Part shown: positions 13,001-25,783 of the stretch, piece by piece
Layout: every line of letters begins with the position of its first letter
Position numbering within the stretch: the first letter of the stretch is position 1
Assembly (NCBI GenBank): GCA_013397695.1
Contig: VYZI01000085.1
Coordinates: 595,600-659,599, forward strand
Origin: Centropus unirufus
Lineage: Eukaryota > Chordata > Aves > Cuculiformes > Centropidae
Length of the DNA stretch: 64,000 nucleotides
Reading direction: 5' to 3'
The notes under the pieces: model-generated
The model's database searches: none
What the model saw: only the letters and a program-made list of their open reading frames with translations
What the model was told of the DNA's origin: nothing
Translations under genes and position numbers: made by a program

Positions 13001-13654
13001 CTCCATTACAAATCAATGGGAAATGACACGTGCTAAACTTTGCCATGAGGCCTCCACAGCCCTTCTGAGCTGGCAAGTTTTGTGCTCCGTTTCCTGATTT
13101 ATTTTAATACGAATATTATCAAAATAATTTGGCTAATTTCCAGAAGGGGGCTAAGCCTTCAAATAGTTCTGGCCTCAGCCATGGGGTTACTTCCCTGCAA
13201 ACTCTATGATTTGCAAAATCTACATGAGTTTTATAGTATTTTCAAAATGACCACGTGCGTGTTTATGGCTCAGGATATTTCAGCTTTGAGCGAACTTCTT
13301 TCTAGCTCACTCAGGGTTTTGATGTTTGTGAGTCTTTGCTCCTTCTATAAGTATCTTTAAGTATTATATTAATTCAAGGTGTCCCTTTATGGACTTAAAA
13401 TAAAAAAAAATCCTTTCAATGATATTTCCATTTATTCAGAATTATTATTTAAACCCCTAAATTAGCATTCCACACTGCGCTATTACATTTTACACTAAAA
13501 AAGTTTAGTTAATTTTAAATTATTAAACCCCATTGGTTACACAAAGTCTTTAAGCATCTTTAAGCAAGTTTTGTAGTTTGGGTATATTCTTATCAACTAC
13601 ATTTGCAAACTTAATTCAATTATTTTTTCCTGTGTTGCTTTTTCTCCTTATATA
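10071..13654. other. Unique non-coding DNA
   Basis: No gene is supported. Minus-strand frames at 11119-11499 (126 codons) and 11685-12059 (124 codons) have no recognisable domain, no favourable start context and no splice evidence, so they are not annotated as genes. An exact octamer ATTTGCAT lies at 12183-12190 inside a short AT-rich patch (see findings). Confidence 0.6.
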
Positions 13655-13752
13655 AGGCAGATATCATTCCCATTTTCATCCTATAATCTGAGAAGTTGAA
13701 CAGCAGCTGAAGACACCACTAGCAGGATAGAGAGCAACCTGTCCTGGGCAGC
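13655..13752 (-). repeat. Possible old MIR/L3-type repeat (fragment)
   Basis: GATATCATTCCCATTTTC is followed by words resembling 'gaggttaagtgacttgcc...agcagagccaggaatagaaccca' (here GAAGTTGAACAGCAGCTG and AGCAGGATAGAGAGCAACC). This order occurs in the antisense of MIR-like SINEs, in which 'attatccccattttacagatgag' precedes it. The match is patchy and could be coincidence. Profile comparison would be decisive. Confidence 0.4.
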
Positions 13753-14646
13753 ACAGCTCCATGATCTAAAGGTAGAGAAAATCACAGGAAGAATCGTTTT
13801 TTTCTCTGAAGGAAAAATTAACAAGTCCATGATATGAACTTGCTTATAACGGAAACTAATTTCTTCTGTCAATCAAAAGTATTTTCTTTGCATTTTTAAA
13901 ATTTTAACTTAATATTTTCTGCAGTACAAAATAATTTTATTTTGATTTCCAAAGACGTGTGCTTCCTTTCAGTTGTGGCTGAATTGAAATTGTGACTTTT
14001 GCATGAATTAGCAGTGATTACTCCTTCAGGCACTTATCTGGAGAATCAAGTACTGATCTTAGAGAGCAGCACCTCCAAAGTTAGAAGGTCTTTGCATAGG
14101 TGAGATCTAACACTGAGTCTTAAGGAAAGGGTTAAGAATTTTTTTGTCCATAATGCAGTGCAGTGGAGATTAAAAGAATGTATGCAAAATGGGGCGGAAT
14201 ATAAAGAAAGTTATAGCTACTTTTTACTTAAAACTGAAGTTGCACCTCAAGGGTAGTGCGGCTATCCTGCAATCAGCAGCATGTTAAAGCCCTTCGGTTG
14301 CTGTGACTTCAGATGAAATCTGCTGCAAGCTATAGGTCTGCTTTAATTCTATTTTGAATCAGAAAATTCTCATAATTCACATGCATTGCTGCTTCCCTTG
14401 CATCCTGAAACTGGAGCTGTGCCGTTTGGGTTTTGCAGATTCACCAAGTGAAACAATTAGGCTAATATCAAATTGATTTAATTATCTCTAATTTTAAATG
14501 ACTTGCTAGTGCACCTCATGAATGTAACAGGTCCACGGTGTTTTAGCAGATAACTACAGCTTTGTTGTGCGCTTGTCTTCCCAGTGAGAAAACATCTTGT
14601 TAGCATCAAAGCCCTTTAACAGCTTTAAGAGAGGAGATCTCGGTTG
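13753..14646. other. Unique non-coding DNA
   Basis: AT-rich to moderate sequence without a supported gene, RNA or repeat. Several TAATT-type words occur near 14.46-14.50 kb, but there is no organised structure. Confidence 0.55.
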
Positions 14647-14850
14647 TCATAGAATGATTTGGGCTGGAAGGGTCCTTAAAGCCCATCCAGCTCCAACCTG
14701 GCCTTGAATGCCTCCAGGGACGGGGCAGCCGTGGCTTCTCTGGGCAACCTGTGCCAGGGCCTTAATTGTGAAGAATTTCTTCATAATGTGTCATTTAATT
14801 TCCCCCACCCCGTTCCACTTGAAAACCGTTCTCCCTCGTCCTTGCAGGCC
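14647..14850 (-). mobile_element. CR1 LINE, 3'-end fragment (antisense)
   Basis: Read on the plus strand it begins with TCATAGAATGATTTGGGCTG and continues AAAGCCCATCCAGCTCCAAC, CTGGCCTTGAATGCCTCCAG, GGGCAACCTGTGCCAGGGCC, then AAGAATTTCTTCATAATGT and GTTCTCCCTCGTCCTTGCA. This is the reverse complement of the CR1 3' UTR. A short internal deletion removes the usual 'accaccctcac' wording after the CCAGGGCC box. The copy is 5'-truncated within the UTR, so no coding sequence remains. Confidence 0.92.
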
Positions 14851-17649
14851 ATTGTTCACACGCTCGCGTTTGCCTCCATTGCCTCATTTTGGAGGTGAAT
14901 GAAACCCAAAGCGCTGGGTTTGAGGTGACACCATCTCAGTGCCTGCGCTGTTCTGCGATGACCTCGTTCGGAAGAACATGAGCAGCGCTTATCCTTGAGG
15001 ATAGGCTTAGGATTTCCACAGGGAGTGTCTGTGGCCGGAGCATTCCTGCAAGGACCTGTCCTACTGGTCAAAGAAGCACCGGGCTGGTCCCAGAAAGGAG
15101 GGCAGATGTGGCCCTTAGTTTTCCATCACCATCTTTAAAAAGATACATTCAGTCTAAGGAAAATACTTGTGAAAACTCTGACTTTCCAATATCAGCCTTC
15201 AGGGGTTCAGCTGTCCCATCATTGGTTGAAATTTTAATGGAAACTGCTAAATATACATCTAAATATTTATATACCTGCATGGATGTAAGTGATCAAAAGC
15301 AGCAGATTGTCCTCCCTAGCAGGAAGGTAGCCACACCAAATATTTTAAGATGGTATAGTCTTTCTGTTTACAGAGGCAAGCAGAAAAAAAGAACATGGCC
15401 ATAGTCCACGTGTGGACACGGTCAGGAAGATGAAGGCAGGGAGGTTGTATCAGAGCAGCAATTTATTCACATTCACTTTGCATCATACATATATATTAAA
15501 TATTAATGGAGCTGTATGAATATTCATCTATGTTTAATATTCATTTCTACACGGAAGTTTACAGCTGATCCCTTTAACTTTTGGTGCCAAACCCAGTATT
15601 CTAAGGGTTTTCCTGCCATTGTTCCTGCAAAACGTTTACATTTGTCTGCCGTAAAATAGGCTGAATGGCACCGAAGAGTGTCGTGTTTAGTTCTAAAATG
15701 CCACAAATAACAGATTTATAGATTTTTCTAAATACATTATTTTAGCTTGACAGCATTAATCATTCATGCTTCCTTCTTTCATTTTTCTACCTGCAATGGA
15801 TTATTGAAACAGAAAATAACAACGGGAAAGGCTACAAGCAGTATCAAAATGTCAAGTTTGTACTTACAGTTGTATGTGCATAGACAGGGTCAAGAGCCTC
15901 AATTATTTGTATATGTACACAGTGGTACTACATGAAAGGTTATGTCACCTGCAGCTATTTTCTTGCAGATTTAAATAGGACTGATATTCAACTCCACCGT
16001 CAGCCACTGACATGGAACATAGAATTGTAAAATACTATGAACTCTTATGTCAGGACCTAAAATATGAACTGGGTGATTGCAAGGTGTAGCTGTGGGCAAT
16101 CCTATGTATTGCAGTGTAAGTCCTTTAAATTACTTTGTGTTATCCCTGACCCATTCTTTTCATTTAAGCATAAGCCAGAAACAACATGGAAGTGCTTCCT
16201 AGGGAGAAGAAAACCTCTTAATATTGCCTATTTTTGCAGTAGGATTTGCTTGGGTTTTTGTAGTTCTTGTGATTTTTTTTTTGCCTTGTTTTTGTTTTAA
16301 AATGCATTGTATTTCCATTAGTCCACCAAATTATGATAATTTAAAAAATTAAGATCATGACTTGCATGTTAATCAAGTGCAAGTCTTATATTAATACTGA
16401 CAGCGGTGTTATTTGGAGTAGGATGTGTGGTGGAGCTAATCACTATATTTTCACAGTAGAGGGAGGAGGAGAGGAAGCTAATCAGTAGATTTTTCTGGTC
16501 ATTTGCTTATTTAAGTTATAGGCTGAAAAAACAGGAGAAGAAAAAGCATTAGCGTAGAGTTTTCATGACCAGGCGCCTTATGGGTAATAGAACCTGCTTT
16601 GATAGGTCAGCACAAGACCTACAGCTCAGAAATTCTTATTTTTGGAGTAGTTATTGATCTAAAGGTACGCTATATCCTTAAAGCAACTTACTAATCCAGT
16701 AGTAATAATAATATCTATAGATAGACTTGTATCTCACTAAATGTGTGACAACAGAAGGGATGCAGTCGAGGTTGTAAATTCAACTTTGGCATTTACATTT
16801 ATGAATTCTTAGGAGTAACTTATTGCATATATATCTTTAGACTTTAATGACAAGGAAAAAATGTGTTCAGTAGTACAGTAGTACAACATTTATGTACTGT
16901 TAGTCTTGCTTTAATCTAAATTATTTATAGGTAATGATATAATTAGCACTAGGAAATAATTATCAAACTAGAACGTTTCAATGGACAAATAAATAGTCAG
17001 ACCTCAACAACAACCTTTGTCTCTAGTCAGGTAGCACAAAGCACATACATGATGAATTAATAAAATTACCTCAGCAAACTTATTTTGAGGCACGTCATTC
17101 GCTTAGAGATTGTGCTAATGTTTCTGGTCAATTTTTATAGTCCTGTCACTGGAAAATTCTGTTCTTTTTAGCTCTTTATCAAATTGTAAAATACAGATTT
17201 CACTGCCTCAAAGTACATTGAAAGTAAATTAAGGCATTACATATTGCTGAATGAATAGGGTTTTCAGAACTTGCTACTAAATAGTGTTACGAAACTTTAA
17301 TCCCTGCTTTCCAGGGGGAAAACATGGACATATTGCCACTAGAATAGGGCATCAACATATCATAATGCACTCTCAATCGTTTTCTTTTCTGTCATTCTAG
17401 AATTATTTTCCAGTTATTTAATCTCTAGAGTTATCTCATTCAATTATAAGAGATAATTGATTTTAATAAGTTCTAATTGTTCTGCAGAAATCCTTCATAT
17501 GCATACCCATCCTTACATCCACACACAGAGGCATTCATGCTACAGGATTTAATATCAGTTTGAGAGAAATAACTTTGAGGTGCTTAACTGAAATAGCAAT
17601 GAGATGAAAATCCTGAGGGTTTCTGCTAAAAAATATAGCAGTAAAAATT
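14851..17649. other. Unique AT-rich non-coding DNA
   Basis: No supported gene. The sequence is strongly AT-rich between 15.4 and 17.5 kb. A small inverted repeat (TTATCTC at 17431-17437 with GAGATAA at 17450-17456) is the only structure noted. Frames here are under 100 codons and of low complexity. Confidence 0.6.
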
Positions 17650-18099
17650 ATTCTATGAATGCATGTCCAGAGTTGGGGAGGGATCTGCCGAACAAGTGCT
17701 CCAAGGAGCAGCTGAGGGACCCGGGGCTGTTTAGTCTGGAGAAGAGCAAGCTGAGGGGAGGCCTCGTTGCACTCTGCAGCTCCGGAAAAGATTGGAGTGA
17801 GGTGGGTGCTGATCTCTTCTCCCGGGTAACAAGCGATAGGACAAGAGTAAATGGCCTCAAGTTGCACCAGGGGAGGTTTAGATTGGATATTAGGAAAAAT
17901 TTTTCAATGAAAGAGTCGTGAAATATTGGAAGAGCCTGCCCAGGGCAGAGGTGGAGTCGTCATCCCTGGAGGTGTTCAAGAAATGTGAAGAAATGGCGCT
18001 TTGGGCCATGTTTTAGCAGGATCGGTGGTGTCGGACTGATGGTTGGACTGGGTGACCTTAGAGGTCTTTTCCAACCTTAGTGATTCTGTGATTCTACAG
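17650..18099 (+). mobile_element. CR1 LINE, 3' fragment (long copy)
   Basis: About 450 bp of CR1 on the plus strand, among the longest copies here. In order it shows GCTGTTTAGTCTGGAGAAGA, GGAGGCCTCGTTGCACTCTG, GATCTCTTCTCCCGGGTAAC, AGCGATAGGACAAGAG, GGTTTAGATTGGATATTAGG, CATCCCTGGAGGTGTTCAAG, then GATGGTTGGACTGGGTGACC and TTCCAACCTTAGTGATTCTG. The final 'gatggttggact...gaccttagaggtcttttccaacc' wording differs from the 8.9, 32.2 and 44.0 kb copies, so this belongs to another CR1 subfamily. The 105-codon plus frame across it has no domain of its own. The 5' limit is approximate. Confidence 0.93.
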
Positions 18100-21000
18100 C
18101 ATACCTTTCAGAATCACTAATTCACAGGTTGAGTTCTGAAGGTTTAGGACCACAGTCAGATATATCCGGTCAGCAAATTACAAGGGAAGCAGAATAGGTG
18201 GTAAGAGGTTGGGCCAAGGGATGGAGCTGAGGGTGTTTGTGGTTTGTCTTCCCAACAGAGAGGTCTTCAAAACGTCTCTCTGCAAAACTGCCTCTGGGGA
18301 AGGGCCCTTTCTTGGGGTACCAGAGCATTCCTTCATGGCACTCACCCCATCGGGATGGGTCCTGCAGTCCGTGATCTCTGCTGTACCCTGCCCTCTGCAG
18401 AGACATTATCGTGGGATTTTTTTTTACTTTGTGCCTTCTTATCCTTTTCTTCTACTTTTTTTCTGCAAAGCTGCTGCCATGATTCACATTAAAAATATTT
18501 TAATAATAGGGCAATACAGACTGACCATGACACAACCTACTCGTGGTAGTCAGTATACTCCAAGTAATAAGTGAATAATTCTTTAGTCTCTTTGAATCAG
18601 TCTATTTTTCCAAGTCCAATCCATCTGTATCCAGTTAGAGAGACTCCTCCAAGGCAAGTTATTCATGGGTTCATCCCAATTCCCCTCTTCAGATCCTGTA
18701 AACAAATCCAATCACTGGCTGTTTAACATTTTTATTACATAAATTCCAACATGCAATAGAACATTGCTGGGTACCGCTAATAATGGTGTGCGTTTCAGAT
18801 GTATTCTCTTTTTGTCATAAAACCCCCTTAAACCATATTCTAATAACTGTGTATAAGATATAATTGGTAAGAAGCATCACATTCAACGACCAGGAGGAAT
18901 ATCGCTGTGGTGCTTTTTGCTGCTCCTGTTTTTGTCTAAAGTAACCACCAGACATTTCAGTTCCTTCAAGGAAAAACAACGCATGTCTCCTGTGATAATC
19001 CAGAAGTGCAGACACACCGATAAATAAGATACGTTTACAATTCTTTTATTACTGAATTCTATGACAAGATAAAAATAAACAGTATTTTGTGGAATATTAC
19101 AACTTATAAAAAAAGCTAAGTTACTGTCTACAGATGCTGAAAAATTCCAGTATAAATGCACTTTATTTTCAGCTGGCTCATGGATGATTAGGGCATCCCA
19201 AAGCTTTGACAATTTTCATATAATACTATGAAGAATTTCATGATTTCCCTTCATCTTACTGCTGCTGCCAGCTCAATACATCTTTTTCTAGTAAAAATTA
19301 TACAAATCTATGGTTTTTACTCTTCTCGTACATCATAAATCCTTGAGATAGTTTCATACATGTTAACTACAATCTTTCTTCCCCCCCTCAACCTCTCCCT
19401 GGAGTTCAACCAGCAAAATCTCCGATAAATTGCACAGAAGAGGAGCGGAATGCAAGGAAACATCACTTTGGTGAGATTTGAGTAATTTCTATTTATAAAT
19501 ATCTACCTGTATTTATTTTACATAAACAATAGTGAAAGACCCGGTAAAGGTTGGGTCATCAACTGGCATCTGTTTCTCTGCATGAGATGTCCCAGGAGAA
19601 TAATATTTACTGAGCAAACATGAGTTACATGATGGACCATAATGCAGAGTTTTCAAATTGTCTTGGCAGCTGTTCACCTGTTGAGTAGCTCTCTGACTTC
19701 CCGAGGAATTATTTGCTTGATCTTGTCAAGGCAGAAGAAAGAATTTTGATATATACAAAAAGCCAGCTATGCTTTTCTCTTTAATAATCTCCCTTCACAA
19801 TATCCTCATTTATGAAGCCTGACTTTACTGATGAGAAGGGACAGGCAGATCTTTGGCCTTAAGAGTTTGTCTCTGCCTTTGCTTTAGAGGACTTTCTTGG
19901 GGTTAGATCTCTGATTTTTCCTGCTCTGCTTATCCTCAAGACATTGCTGTTGCTTCCTGGTAGCCTGGCCCCTGTTAGAAGGGAGGCACAAGAAGGAGCA
20001 CCCAACACCCGGCGGCTGTCTCCATCCTTTCCCATGGTGCTTCCCATTGATCCGCTCTTCAGGACTCGTTGCTGAGGGCTTCCCGATGGGTCTCACCCCA
20101 GCCTCCATCCAAACTGGTGGTGGTGGGATAGCGTGCCTGGCCTTCTGGGACACTGGGAAGAAAAATTCAAATTCAACTTAAGTGCTCCTGCAAAGCCAGA
20201 AAACGAACCAAACTCCTTTCCTTGGTGTTCTTTTCTGCTCTCCTCCTAATGTGACCACCTGCAGTGCACATTTTTATGAGGAAAGGCTAGCAAAAGAAGT
20301 AAATATATTGGGTTGGTTTTTTTGTGCCACTGCCTGCTGTTCCCTCTGTTTTGTTATTACACATAGGATTTTATTCTCATTTTAAAATTCTATTTACTGC
20401 CCTCTTATGCTTCCTTTATCTCTGAATTTACTTTTTATGCACTCTGATTATTTGGGCAATAAAGCTTTCTTTGTATGGGTCAGGGGTTTTGGGCATAACA
20501 AGAAGAAATGCAGTTCCTTGTAACCCATCTCAGTAAGATGGTCTTGCATGCAAGGAACAGTTACTGAGTTTTGAAAAAACAAATAAAGAAATGAAAAAAA
20601 CCAGTTAAAGAGCTCAGCTCCTCAAGCAGGGTGCCTGTGCCAGGGCTAAGGACAAGCTGTGTTATGCGCTCCATTTACCATAGTTTCAAAAGGCAGCCAG
20701 AACTCAAAATGTATTTTACTGGTTTATGCTTTAAAGATTAATCCAGATTAAATCCAGGAGACTGAAGCAAAGGTCTCACTGGAGAGGTAGGCGCTTTCAA
20801 TCCATAGTCCTGAAGGTGAGCTGTGTAAAGTCCTCAGGGGTAATAATAGGGGTCCAAAGATCTCATAGACATTGCAGGACCACGAGCTGAGGCTGTGCCT
20901 GAGATACCGCAAAGAACTTTGTGAAATGCTCCAAAAAGCTTTACTTCAATGACTAAAGAGTGTTGTGGATCCCAACAAATTAATGCATCAGGTACACGTG

Positions 21001-24000
21001 CATCTGAGGACTTAAAACATCCAAAATGCATGTGGAAAAGCCTAAAACTTTTCATTTATCATTTTGACACGCTGTTGTGTTTTGTTCTCTCTGCCACGAG
21101 TTGGGGCTCACTGGCGTTCTTTGTTTCAAGCAAGTAACTGAAGTATTAGGAAGATTTTCATTCCATTTTCTTAGAACTCCCCAAGGTCTATAGTTTTCTT
21201 TGTGGGAATGGTTGCCATTAAATATGCTGTATGTCAATGCAGCAGTGAGGTGGTTAATTTTGACTGAATATTATGCTATATAACCACTTGGCATTTAACT
21301 TGAAAAATGACTTTCTGCTTCACCTGTCAGCAGCCCAGTTCTCATCAAATAAGTGAGTGAGAAAAATTTTTAAATTTCAATTTCCTGATGCTATTAGACA
21401 CTACTTCTTCCATACTTAAACAGTTTAGCAGTGCATGTACATGTTTTGGTATTCATACCATGCATCACACTACATGCTATTACAATAGCTTTTTTGTTTA
21501 AAGGGTAAAGAGATGCATGGATCTTTATCTTGGGGTTAGGAAAATGTATTGCAGGAACATGGCCAATCAGGTTTCTGAATAACTTTGTAACATAGTACCA
21601 TAACCCTGACGCGGTGTGAGGAATTTCAAACACTCGGTGGCTCTGACTCCACAGAAAGAACGGCACTTGGGATGGAGGCAGCCCACACAGTGATCTTGCG
21701 CTCTGCTTCCTCAGCAAACTAGTGCCTTGTGGAGCATTTGTCTGTTTTATCCTTTCTTCTGCCAGATACAGAGTTCTGATAAATCATGTATTATTTTTTT
21801 TTGTTTTGTTTGTGGTATATTTTAGAGATTAAAACCATTGTTGTTTTGCATCAAGGGTAAGTTTGCTTTGTGTCTGTTTTAACTACAGGGTCATTTTTCC
21901 TTGATGTATAACACATCCTCAAATGGTATCAAAACTTTATTGACAAAGGGAAGCCACAAATGAAAGAAATTTCCCCATTTCATTTTAATTTCTTATGTTA
22001 CTGTACGCAGTTTTCACTTCAAGTCTGGAAATATTCTACTCTGGTGGAAAAATGCATCATCTCCACTGTATTTTCCTTTATTCTGTGACATCAGTTTTTA
22101 TTGCACCTTGCAATATGTGTAAATCCATAGTTGCACTGCAGCGAATACCAAACATCATTTGAAATAATAGTTCCAGGTAAAGGTGAGCTGGTCTCAGTAA
22201 GGTTGTTATTATTTCTTTATTTAATTGGTTGGTCTTGGGAATTGACTCAGTCCTGTGGGTTGCGGAACAGCATGGGCAGTTTCAGTCTGCAGCACTTACT
22301 GTCTTAAAAATAGATACAGAGAAGACAGGTGGTACTTATGGATCCAGGGGAGAAAATTGCGCACTGTTTTTTTTAAGTCATGCTTATAGTAAAGCAGTGT
22401 GGGGGTAAATTCTACTACTTTTAAGAAAATACAGAGTTAATCTGGGTTAATATGTTTAATATTTCCATTTTACTGTAGTGTAACTTTGCTCAAATGAAGT
22501 TCTATCAGCTTGGACAAGGTATAATCTCCAGCCAGGAATCAGCCCCACCATTTAAAAAGCTGTGGCTGAGGCACCGGATGTTTTCTAGGTGTCTCTATTC
22601 CTGGTAACACTCTTCAGGCATTTTGGTGTTCCCAAAAATGGTTGTTTTCCCAGCTGGCAGCAAGGTGTCCCAAAGCAGTGATGGAAAGAAGCCCCTGCTT
22701 GGAGCTCCATGGGGCCCTTTTGCCTTGGTGCCCATTTGTAGGCACAAAACTGCACCCAGGAGGGAGCCTGGTCTCCTCAACTTTTGTTATGAATTTGTAA
22801 GAAGGAAGGTTGGATGTGAGCGAGAAAATTCAATATACCTTGTACCGTGTGGGAATAAGCATGGGGGGTTTAGTGACAATGACAACAGAAAGAGTGTGCC
22901 CTTAGGGTTGACTGTAGTTGTGCTCTCAAATTTACAAGAATTACTATTTAATGAAACAGCAGCAGACACTTGTAACCTGTGGGTAAATTAGTGTGTGGCT
23001 TGCATAATGCTGGGTGGTTTTTAACTTGATGGTATTGCTCTGGATTTACTCTGGGGTCCTTGAGCAGGCTTTGCTCTTCTCCACCCCTGAAAGCGTGGAG
23101 GTGGAGTGCAGGAAGTCCCCTTTAGTGACCTGGTTTCTCCACACAGAAATGTCCGCGTTGCTTTCCTAGGCTGAGAAATGTGGAAACTCGTGAGTTTTTG
23201 CAGCCTTTTCTGTGTAAGGAAGGACAACTTTTACTATGCTGGCAGAAGTGAGATTTTTCTGTTCCATATATAAGTATACGCACATTAATGATTATGGTTT
23301 ATAGGGTCTGCATATGAGCATCGTGTGGGACTTCGATGGCTTCATGTCCTGCGGTCCTCTGCTGCTGACCATGACCACATGTCACATCCATTCGGTGACT
23401 TGTGCTTTCAAATCCTCAAGGCAAGAGGAGGAGCTCCGGGAGATCATCTGCCATCCAACAGTGAGTGGATTAAGGATTGTATCTGCCAATGTCAGCTGGA
23501 TGCTACAAGGGTGATAGGTGTGTTGAGTTTGTGGAGCCATTGGACAGCGGCTTGTGGAGCTCCTGGTCTGACTTTGTAAGGGTGAAGGTCCGTAAGAGCC
23601 AGACACTGTCCATTCCCAAGAGCTTCTAGGGGTTTGTTTGGCAGTGAACCCTGGGGAGAGCAAAAGCAATGGGGAGAGATGTATTGGTTGTCTTCAACTC
23701 AACCACAGCGTCACGGCACAATAGGGTGGGTTTAGGTAGGACAATGAGAGCAAAACTTCAAATAAGCAAGATGCACAAGTCGCGGGGCTATCCCAGATGA
23801 AAGCTTTGGCCATGGATGAGCACCCATGCCAAGCTCCTCTCCCGTGAGCAGGAGCTCTTTGTGCTGCCCAAGGCATGGCCGGGTGCTGCTGCTTCCCACG
23901 GACACTGCTCTGCCTTCCCTGGCGCTGTGGAGCTTGCCAAGATAACACTACACGTGCCAATGTGTCCTGCAGTGGCATGTTAGTGGCTGTAAGACTTGTC

Positions 24001-24486
24001 AAAGTCTAATTAGTTACTCACAGAAGAGAGATTTCCATTTTTTGGCCGAATCTTTTTGTTTGGAAAGATCCCAAGCCCATGTTTCCTGGGAGCCTGCCGG
24101 AGCTGTTAAATCCACAAAGGGCTGCTCCATGGGATGACAGATTTTATTTTTAATTTTCTTTAATAATATTCAGTATTACAGTGGGATTTTTTTTTGTCAA
24201 GGTTAAAGAAATGATAATTAGAGTTATGGATGTTCTAACCCAAGCAGCTGTATGGGAAGTTTCCTTGCTGACCTCCCTCCTGACAGCACCAAGGGGACTG
24301 AGTGCATACATCACTGCAGAAAGCTCACAGGTCCCCTTGAAACGTTATGAAATTTGCTGTGCAGAGCTTTTTTTGTTTTCAAAAGACAAATTCCACCCAA
24401 AAGGTGAGAGACAGCAGGTGAGGAGTTTCTGTCCGGATGTGATGCTGTTGCGTCAGTGCAGGTCCATACTTCGGTACATGCCCACT
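18100..24486. other. Unique non-coding DNA
   Basis: Six kilobases without a recognisable gene, RNA or dispersed repeat. Frames of 100-122 codons (18209-18574 plus, 22623-22991 plus, 23694-24002 minus, 24181-24489 plus) show no domain, no repeated codon pattern and no flanking splice signals convincing enough to call. Part of 21.1-21.4 kb and 22.0-22.5 kb is AT-rich. Confidence 0.6.
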
Positions 24487-24880
24487 TAGAATCGTGGAAT
24501 GGTTTGGGCTGGAAGGGACTTTAAAGCTCATCCAGTTCCAACACCTTTGCCATGGGCAGGGACGCCTCCCACTGGATCAGGGGGCTCCAAGCCCCATCCA
24601 ACCTGGCCTTGGACACTTCCAGGGATGGGGCAGCCACTGCTGCTCTGGGAAACCTGGGCCATTGCTTCACCACCCTCACAAGAAAACATTGCTTCCTAAG
24701 TTATCCCAATCTTGTCTCTTTCAGACAAAAACGATTCCCGTCATCCTATCCCTGTACTCCCTGATCCATAGCCCCTCCCCAGCTTTCCTGCAGCCCCTTT
24801 CAGCACTGGAAGCTGCTCTAAGGTCTCCCTAGATCCTTCTCTCCTCTAGGCTGAACACCCTCAACTCTCTCAGCCAGTCA
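24487..24880 (-). mobile_element. CR1 LINE, 3' fragment (antisense)
   Basis: The plus strand reads TAGAATCGTGGAATGGTTTG, GGGCTGGAAGGGACTTTAAA, CCATGGGCAGGGACGCCTCC, GGGGGCTCCAAGCCCCATCC, CCAGGGATGGGGCAGCCACT, CTTCACCACCCTCACAAG, TCCCGTCATCCTATCCCTG and CTCTAGGCTGAACACCC. That is the reverse complement of the CR1 3' UTR through the 'ttcagcctggagaag' box. It shares almost identical wording with the 44.0-kb copy over the CCATGGGCAGGGAC to CCTGGGCC stretch, about 93% by eye, so both are the same fairly young subfamily. The 112-codon plus frame here (24494-24832) is antisense CR1 and not a gene. Confidence 0.94.
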
Positions 24881-25760
24881 CTTGGTGAGAAGACCAAGTG
24901 AGCGTTAGCCAGCGCTGCCTCTTCCTGCCCTGCAGCCGTAGATAAAGACATTTAGATAAAGAAGAGCCCACAAATCCTTATGCAAAAGCCCAGGCACTAC
25001 AGGCTGGTATTGAGATTCATTATTCCCACATGCTACCATTTTTCAAACTACCAGTCTAGCACTTCTAATATCTCCACCTAAACCCTGGTGATGGCTGAAG
25101 TCCCAGCACCTCCTCAGGTGAACGAGTTGTCCCTTGGGATTGAGCCCCTCAGATTCCCTGTCCATGGAGTCAGCTCATGTGGGAACCGCAGGGTCCGTGA
25201 TCCAAAGCCAGGAGGTTTGGCCTCACTTTCATCTGGAAGGAAAACACTTACAGCTGCTCTGATTCCCTCTCAGTGCAATAAAACTAGGAGAAAGACCGTA
25301 TCTCCTAATTCTGCCGTCATTTGTTAATATCTCATCCCTCACACATTTCTTTAATCACCGGAGAGTATTTGCAAATATTTAAAAATGCTCTCCCTTCCTT
25401 CAGGAATTTTTATATTCAGTTTTATAGGAGGTTTATAATAGAGAAAATAGCAGTTTGGATGAAATTCTGGGAATTCTTCTGTAGAGCGCTTCTGCATGAT
25501 AATCATTATGAGATTGCTTCCCCACTGCTTGCTTAATGCAGCTGTCCAAGTTTTGTATTTAGTGGGAATCCAATTTGTTTTAAGAAATTAACAAAACAAA
25601 TACTTAAGTACTGTGTGGAACATATTGTAAAGGTTTTATTCCTTTGGGTGAGAAGTAGCAAAAAGCGTTATAGCGCTCATGGAACAGCCTTTGGAGCCAC
25701 TTTTATGAAATTGAATCTCGACCAAAATAATTTGCTCATGTTAATACGCGTGCCGTATGG
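24881..25760. other. Unique non-coding DNA
   Basis: A 9-bp inverted repeat (TCACTTGGT at 24878-24886, ACCAAGTGA at 24893-24901) sits at the 5' break of the CR1 copy. No other structure or gene is supported. Confidence 0.5.
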
Positions 25761-25765
25761 CGTTG

Positions 25766-25783
25766 AAACAATTGCAATTGTTT
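25766..25783. repeat. Perfect 18-bp palindrome with ATTGCAAT core
   Basis: AAACAATTGCAATTGTTT reads identically on both strands. The centre, ATTGCAAT, matches the C/EBP palindrome (TTGCAA core), and the outer CAATTG words resemble homeodomain sites. It sits in a moderately complex patch, not in a simple repeat. Binding is inferred only. Confidence 0.55.

Noticed and set aside
24494..24832. 112-codon plus-strand open frame
   Set aside because: Antisense reading of the CR1 copy at 24487-24880.
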